Source: Candidatus Hydrogenedentota bacterium
Lineage (GTDB): Bacteria > Hydrogenedentota > Hydrogenedentia > Hydrogenedentiales > GCA-2746185
Reading direction: 5' to 3'
Assembly: GCA_012965445.1 (NCBI GenBank)
Contig: DTSJ01000452.1
Coordinates: 1-6,766, forward strand
Length of the DNA: 6,766 nucleotides
Positions 1-3,955 of this stretch are shown here, piece by piece. The notes beneath the pieces were generated by a model. The model did not search any database and was not told the DNA's origin. It worked only from the letters and a program-made list of their open reading frames with translations. Both the position numbers and the translations under genes were made by a program. Position 1 is the stretch's first letter. Each line of letters opens with the position of its first letter.

Positions 1-165
1 GTGGTGGGCTATTTTCGGGCTGGGGGGTGTTCGGTCGCTGCGGGGGGGGGTGTTGTGAATGATGACATTGTCGATGCGGGAGATTTTGAGTTGATCACGA
101 GCAGGGCGAGGGCGCTACGCGAGGCGGTTGATGTCGCGCGAAAGGAGCTTGGCACTGATGAGTGA
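1..165 (+). CDS. Probable KDPG/KHG-type aldolase, C-terminal end only (5' truncated by window edge)
   Basis: An open frame runs from base 1 to a TGA at 163-165 and gives about 54 residues. The segment YFRAGG...VAAGGGVV, then DAGDFELITSRARALREAV, resembles the last beta strand and C-terminal helix of class I 2-keto-3-deoxy-6-phosphogluconate / 4-hydroxy-2-oxoglutarate aldolases, where a 'AGA.AVG.GS.LV' strand is followed by '..GD...IT..A'. These enzymes split KDPG into pyruvate and glyceraldehyde-3-phosphate in the cytoplasm through a Lys Schiff base; that Lys lies upstream of the window and cannot be checked. The stop overlaps the ATG of the next gene (ATGAGTGA), so the two are probably translationally coupled. 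A ROK-type kinase two genes on fits a keto-deoxy-sugar-acid pathway. A run of nine G lies inside this coding end (42-50). The family call rests on a short fragment and is moderate. Confidence 0.6.
   Translation: MVGYFRAGGCSVAAGGGVVNDDIVDAGDFELITSRARALREAVDVARKELGTDE
141..147 (+). promoter_or_regulatory. Ribosome binding site deciding the start at 158
   Basis: AAAGGAG ends 10 bases before the ATG at 158. It lies downstream of the in-frame TTG (128) and ATG (131), so it cannot serve them. Together with the ATGAGTGA overlap with the preceding stop, it favours 158 as the true start of the DsbA-like gene. Confidence 0.6.
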
Positions 166-814
166 ATTGACGCGTGAGATGTTTTATATTGCTGATCCGA
201 TGTGTTCGTGGTGTTACGGATTCGCTCCGGTGATTCAGGGGATTCATGCCCAGTATCAGGATCGGATTAAGATTTCGCTGGTGACGGGTGGACTGCGGGT
301 GGGGAATGAGCATCGGCTTACGGAGGAGTTGAAGGCTACGTTGGCTGATCACTGGAAGCATGTGGAGGAGTTGACAGGGCAGGGTTTCAATTATGACTTT
401 GCTGTGCCGGAAGGTTTTATTTACAACACGGAGCCTTCGTGCCGGGCGTCTGTGGTGATGCGGAAACACAATGGCGATGAGGTGTTTCCTTTTTTCGATA
501 CTTTACACCGGGCGTTTTATGCTGAGAGCCGGGATCTGACTGATACTGAGGTGCTGAAGGAACTCGCGGAGAGTCATGAACTGGACGGGGATACTTTTCT
601 GGCGTCTTTCGAGGACAAGGAAACCCTTCGACAGACTTATGAGGACTTCGCGTTTGGACATAATCTCGGCATTCGGGGTTTTCCGAGTATTGTGCTGAAG
701 GATGACCGGGGACTTGCGCTGCTGACTTCGGGTTATCAGAATTTCGAAGATCTGTCGCCAGTGATCGATGATTGGCTGGAGTCGGGTGCCACTAGTAATG
801 CAGCGAAAGGTTGA
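158..814 (+). CDS. Cytoplasmic DsbA/FrnE-like thiol oxidoreductase (CSWC active site)
   Basis: This 218-residue protein has a thioredoxin-fold start, MFYIADPMCSWCYGF, with the redox motif C16-S-W-C19 right after the first beta strand. Near the end, GIRGFPSIVL (about 171-180) holds the cis-Pro loop (P176) that faces the CxxC in thioredoxin-fold proteins. The central helical insert (about 50-170) is as expected for the DsbA superfamily, and the layout matches the 'predicted protein-disulfide isomerase' group related to FrnE. There is no signal peptide or membrane segment, so it should act in the cytoplasm, where such proteins are thought to handle thiol-disulfide exchange or stress. I chose ATG 158 over the in-frame TTG 128 and ATG 131 because of AAAGGAG at 141-147, the coupled overlap with the upstream stop, and because similar proteins begin just before the first strand. 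It sits between an aldolase and a ROK kinase in one run of genes. Its substrate is unknown. Confidence 0.88.
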   Translation: MSELTREMFYIADPMCSWCYGFAPVIQGIHAQYQDRIKISLVTGGLRVGNEHRLTEELKATLADHWKHVEELTGQGFNYDFAVPEGFIYNTEPSCRASVVMRKHNGDEVFPFFDTLHRAFYAESRDLTDTEVLKELAESHELDGDTFLASFEDKETLRQTYEDFAFGHNLGIRGFPSIVLKDDRGLALLTSGYQNFEDLSPVIDDWLESGATSNAAKG

Positions 815-832
815 GTAACCTGGATATCGTTT

Positions 833-2236
833 ATGTCATCGTCATCTTTTTTGGTTGAAGCTCCAACACTACCGCCGTTGGACTCTGGATTTCGTCCCGC
901 GGTATTGGCGAATCGAGCCTTTCGTGAGGCGGTTGCTAAGTCCGGTACGGGCGTACCACTGGTGCTCGGGATGGAGCGCGGGGACGGGTCGGTATCGAGG
1001 TATGAGACGGTCGTTTTTGCGGAAGACTCATCGGAGGCGGCCACGAATTTGTCCTATATCGAGCGGATCGTGAAATTTCTGCTTTGGCAGCGCGGGGCTT
1101 GCAGGATTCATGTCGGCGGCCCAAGCGGCGTAGGTGAATATATTGCAAAGTGCTATGCGAAGGGTGGATCGCGGGAATTTGACCGGGCGTTTATGGGCGA
1201 CAGTGTTTACAGGAAATCCTTTGACGTCATCGTCTGTACGGCGGACGAAGTGCCTGCTGAAAATGAATCGTCTGCGCCTCTGGGTCGGCATTTGGAAGGG
1301 TGTCGGATCGGGTTTGATTTAGGGGCATCGGATCGGAAGGTTTCTGCGGTGATTGACGGGGAAGCGGTGTACAGTGAAGAGGTCGTCTGGGATCCCCGCA
1401 AACACAGTAGCCCGAAGTATCATTATGAAGAAGTGATGACCGCGATCAAGACTGCGGCGTCAAAAATGCCGCGCGTGGATGCTATCGGCGGGAGTTCCGC
1501 GGGCGTGTATATCAACCATCGCGTAATGATCGCGTCGCTCTTTCGCGGAATCGCGGAGGAGGACTTTCATGTGGTGCGCGAAATGTTCGTCAATATCGGG
1601 AAAGAAATGGACGTCCCGATTGCCGTGGTGAACGATGGAGAAGTCACCGCGCTGGCCGGGGCGATGTCATTGGAGGAAAACGCGATCCTGGGCATTGCGC
1701 TCGGTTCGAGTGAGGCGGGCGGATATGTGACTCCCGAGGGCAATATAACAGAGTGGCTAAATGAGCTTGCGTTCTGTCCAGTGGATTACAATCCCAATGC
1801 GGACTGCTGCGAATGGTCGGGAGACTACGGCGTCGGTGCGCTTTACTTCTCGCAGCAGTGCGTTTTTCGGCTTGCGCCGAAGGTGGGGATCGAACTGCCT
1901 GAAGGGGTGACTGATGCTGAGCGGCTGAAGCATGTTCAGGGCTTTTTGGAAGATGGTCACGAGGGCGCGACGGACATCTGGCGGTCGATCGGGATTTATC
2001 TTGGTTATACGCTAGCACATTATGCGGATTTCTATGAAATAAATCATGTACTTGTGCTGGGACGGTGTACTTCGGGGCGGGGCGGGGACTTGATTCTTGA
2101 GGGGGCGAACGATGTGCTTGCGCGTGAGTTTCCGGAGCTTGCAGCGATGAAGGTTCAACTGCCTGACGAGAAGAGTCGGCGGGTGGGGCAGTCTATTGCT
2201 GCGGCGAGTTTACCGCTCATAGAGAGCGGGAGTTAG
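833..2236 (+). CDS. Atypical ROK-family sugar kinase-like protein with N-terminal extension
   Basis: This 467-residue protein has two parts. Residues 1 to about 155 form an N-terminal region I cannot assign (it contains MERGDGSVSRYE and KFLLWQRGACRIHVGGP). From about 157 an ASKHA/ROK core follows: phosphate-1 loop IGFDLGASDRKVSAVI (159-174, D162), the catalytic-Asp motif VVNDGEVTALAGAMS (265-279, D268, standing for NDAN...), phosphate-2 GIALGSSEAGGYV (287-299), and the adenosine-side loop VLVLGRCTSGRGGDLIL (406-422). The classical ROK zinc motif CxCGxxGC is absent; its place holds CPVDYNPNADCCEWSGDYG (315-333). ROK kinases phosphorylate sugars with ATP; retention of D268 suggests it is active. 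There is no helix-turn-helix, so it is not a NagC/XylR-type repressor. With the upstream aldolase, a keto-deoxy-sugar-acid kinase role is possible but inferred. It starts 18 bases after the previous gene with a weak ribosome site, so it is probably in the same operon. It is longer than typical ROK kinases of about 300 residues. Confidence 0.8.
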   Translation: MSSSSFLVEAPTLPPLDSGFRPAVLANRAFREAVAKSGTGVPLVLGMERGDGSVSRYETVVFAEDSSEAATNLSYIERIVKFLLWQRGACRIHVGGPSGVGEYIAKCYAKGGSREFDRAFMGDSVYRKSFDVIVCTADEVPAENESSAPLGRHLEGCRIGFDLGASDRKVSAVIDGEAVYSEEVVWDPRKHSSPKYHYEEVMTAIKTAASKMPRVDAIGGSSAGVYINHRVMIASLFRGIAEEDFHVVREMFVNIGKEMDVPIAVVNDGEVTALAGAMSLEENAILGIALGSSEAGGYVTPEGNITEWLNELAFCPVDYNPNADCCEWSGDYGVGALYFSQQCVFRLAPKVGIELPEGVTDAERLKHVQGFLEDGHEGATDIWRSIGIYLGYTLAHYADFYEINHVLVLGRCTSGRGGDLILEGANDVLAREFPELAAMKVQLPDEKSRRVGQSIAAASLPLIESGS

Positions 2237-2245
2237 TCAGAGATA

Positions 2246-2263
2246 AGTGTGTAGTGCCACACT
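2246..2263 (+). other. Small hairpin just after the ROK gene
   Basis: AGTGTG (2246-2251) and CACACT (2258-2263) are exact inverted repeats around a 6-base loop, starting 9 bases after the stop codon. No T run follows. CACT (2260-2263) could instead pair with AGTG (2267-2270). It may stabilise the mRNA end or help the stronger terminator downstream, or be chance. Confidence 0.3.
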
Positions 2264-2278
2264 AAAAGTGGACAGTCG

Positions 2279-2303
2279 AAACGGGTTGTACTGACCCGTT
2301 TTT
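2279..2303 (+). terminator. Rho-independent terminator closing the aldolase-DsbA-ROK block
   Basis: AAACGGGT (2279-2286) pairs perfectly with ACCCGTTT (2294-2301) around a 7-base loop, and the right arm merges into a run of five T (2299-2303). It lies 42 bases after the ROK stop and separates the left gene block from the transporter gene. The stem is only 8 pairs with three A:T pairs at the base, so efficiency may be moderate. Confidence 0.7.
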
Positions 2304-2391
2304 GCGTTAAGAAAAGGCTGTCTGCGGTTCCTTTCCCAAGTCCCAACCGGTTTTCACTTTTTCTAGCCTCCCTGCGCCATACACAAGACTA

Positions 2392-2397
2392 TTGACA
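2392..2397 (+). promoter_or_regulatory. Candidate -35 element for the MFS-acylase unit
   Basis: TTGACA is a perfect sigma70 -35 hexamer 61 bases before the transporter ATG and downstream of the terminator. At a spacing of 16 to 18 bases I see no good -10 hexamer (best is CACTCT at 2416-2421, matching only the key A and last T), so this is a weak call. A perfect 8-base palindrome AACCGGTT lies upstream at 2345-2352 and could be an operator or chance. Confidence 0.25.
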
Positions 2398-2447
2398 TTC
2401 CCGACAAAAATCCGTCACTCTGAATCCCTTTGCTATTCAACACATCC

Positions 2448-2452
2448 GGAGA
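2448..2452 (+). promoter_or_regulatory. Ribosome binding site of the MFS gene
   Basis: GGAGA is placed 6 bases before the ATG at 2459, an optimal Shine-Dalgarno arrangement that fixes the start of the transporter. Confidence 0.7.
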
Positions 2453-2458
2453 AACTGA

Positions 2459-3811
2459 ATGTCCGAAAATGAAGCCCTTCCAGAATCGGTAGAAGAACCT
2501 TATCCAAGCGAAAAATACTCCTGGTTCGTCGTCAGTATTCTCCTGATCGCCTACATCTTCTCCTTCATCGACCGCCAGATACTAGGCTTTCTCGTCGGCC
2601 CCATGAAAGAAGACCTCGGCATTTCCGACAATCACATGGCCCTCCTTGGAGGATTCTCCTTCGCTGTGTTCTACACCATATTTGGTATCCCCCTCGGTCG
2701 CCTCGCAGACAGCAAGAGCAGACGGACCATCATCGCCGTTGGACTCGCCGTCTGGAGCCTTATGTCAATGGGATGCGGAATCGCGAAAAACTTCGCCACG
2801 CTCGCCATGTTCCGCATGGGTGTCGGAGTGGGCGAAGCATCACTCTCCCCATCAGCCTACTCACTCATAACCGACCTCTTTAAGCCAAACCGCATCGCGC
2901 TTGCAATCTCCGTTTACGGCGCCGGAATCTACATCGGCTCAGGGCTTGCCTACCTCGTCGGCGGAATCGTCGTTTCCTTCGTCGGAGACGCCGAATTCGT
3001 CACACTCCCCATCATCGGCGACGTAAAACCCTGGCAAAGTGTCTTCTTCTACATCGGACTTCCCGGACTCATGTTTGTACCCTTCATGTTTCTCATCAAA
3101 GAGCCCAAACGCCGCGGCCTGGGGAAAAATGCGAACGCCGAAAGCGTTCCCCTTCCAGAAGTGTTCGCATACGTCAAGGCGAACTGGCGTACATTCTTCT
3201 TTCACAACGTCGGCTTTGCCTTTCTCTCCTTCATTGGCTACGGAAGCGCATTCTGGATCGTCGAATTCTTTGTCAGAACCCACGATATGGCTCGTGGAGA
3301 CATAGGCAAAATATACGGCGTAATCGTCATCGTGGTCGGTACGCTCGGAATTATAAGCGGCGGATTCTTCGCCGACAAACTGCGTGAAAGAGGGTACGCC
3401 GACTCGAAAATGCGCGTCGGACTCATAGCCGCTCTGTGCCACATTCCCCTGGGACTGGCCTTTCCATTGATGCCCAACTCCACTCTGGCATTCATTGTCC
3501 TCTGTCCCGCAGTCTACACCGCCGCAATGCCCTTCGGCGTAGCACCAGCCGCTATTCAGGAAATGATGCCGAATCGTATGCGCGGTCAGGCATCGGCCAT
3601 CTACCTCTTCGTCGTCAACATGATCGGAATGGGACTTGGACCCAATGCCGTGTCCTTCTTCACCGTCAACGTCTTTCACGATGACAGCAAGCTGAACTGG
3701 TCTCTGGCAATCGTAAGCACGGTCGCCGGTCTCTTGGCCTCATTCCTCCTCTGGAAAGGCATGGCCCAATTCCGCAAAAGCATGGAAACAAAAGAAGCAA
3801 TGGACGCATAA
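2459..3811 (+). CDS. MFS transporter, spinster-like
   Basis: This 450-residue protein has about 12 hydrophobic segments (first about 22-37, last about 415-432), a polar N-terminal tail and a cytoplasmic loop around 212-240, as in the major facilitator superfamily. Motif A is GRLADSKSRR (80-89), and a degenerate second copy GGFFADKLRERG (301-312) starts the second half. TM1 ends in FSFIDRQILGFL, and TM4 carries FRMGVGVGEASLSPSAYSLITDLF (118-141). This combination is typical of the spinster group, whose eukaryotic members move sphingosine-1-phosphate and lysophospholipids; bacterial members are largely of unknown substrate. It sits in the inner membrane and probably uses the proton gradient (E126 and R119 are candidate coupling residues; inference). 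No terminator is seen between it and the following secreted acylase-family gene, which suggests they are co-expressed and that the transporter handles the compound the periplasmic protein meets. Codons strongly prefer C at the third position, unlike the genes to the left. Confidence 0.88.
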   Translation: MSENEALPESVEEPYPSEKYSWFVVSILLIAYIFSFIDRQILGFLVGPMKEDLGISDNHMALLGGFSFAVFYTIFGIPLGRLADSKSRRTIIAVGLAVWSLMSMGCGIAKNFATLAMFRMGVGVGEASLSPSAYSLITDLFKPNRIALAISVYGAGIYIGSGLAYLVGGIVVSFVGDAEFVTLPIIGDVKPWQSVFFYIGLPGLMFVPFMFLIKEPKRRGLGKNANAESVPLPEVFAYVKANWRTFFFHNVGFAFLSFIGYGSAFWIVEFFVRTHDMARGDIGKIYGVIVIVVGTLGIISGGFFADKLRERGYADSKMRVGLIAALCHIPLGLAFPLMPNSTLAFIVLCPAVYTAAMPFGVAPAAIQEMMPNRMRGQASAIYLFVVNMIGMGLGPNAVSFFTVNVFHDDSKLNWSLAIVSTVAGLLASFLLWKGMAQFRKSMETKEAMDA

Positions 3812-3955
3812 TCAACAGCATTTTACCCCCTTAAACCAATACTTGAGCACATTTCGGCGCGGATGACGCATTCAAAATACCCACACCCGTTGCGTTCCAA
3901 TCAGCAATGTGAAATAATGACCCAATTGTCCCATTCCAGGGTTCATTCATCAAAA

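Noticed and set aside
128..157. Upstream in-frame starts (TTG 128, ATG 131) for the DsbA-like gene
   Set aside because: The ribosome site at 141-147 lies after them and the coupled ATGAGTGA at 158 gives the expected family N-terminus.
2252..2278. Sequence TGCCACACTAAAAGTGGACA, which looks like the kind of end seen on some insertion sequences
   Set aside because: No partner inverted repeat, target duplication or transposase fragment is visible in the window, so an insertion-sequence remnant cannot be supported.
2237..2458. Possible dif/XerCD site at the composition switch
   Set aside because: The hairpins here do not match the usual 11-6-11 dif arrangement with the TTATGTTAAAT-type arm.
2939..3679. 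Open frame on the - strand inside the MFS gene (246 codons)
   Set aside because: It mirrors the transporter's codon pattern; the product is a charged sequence with no motif, and the + strand frame encodes obvious transmembrane segments.
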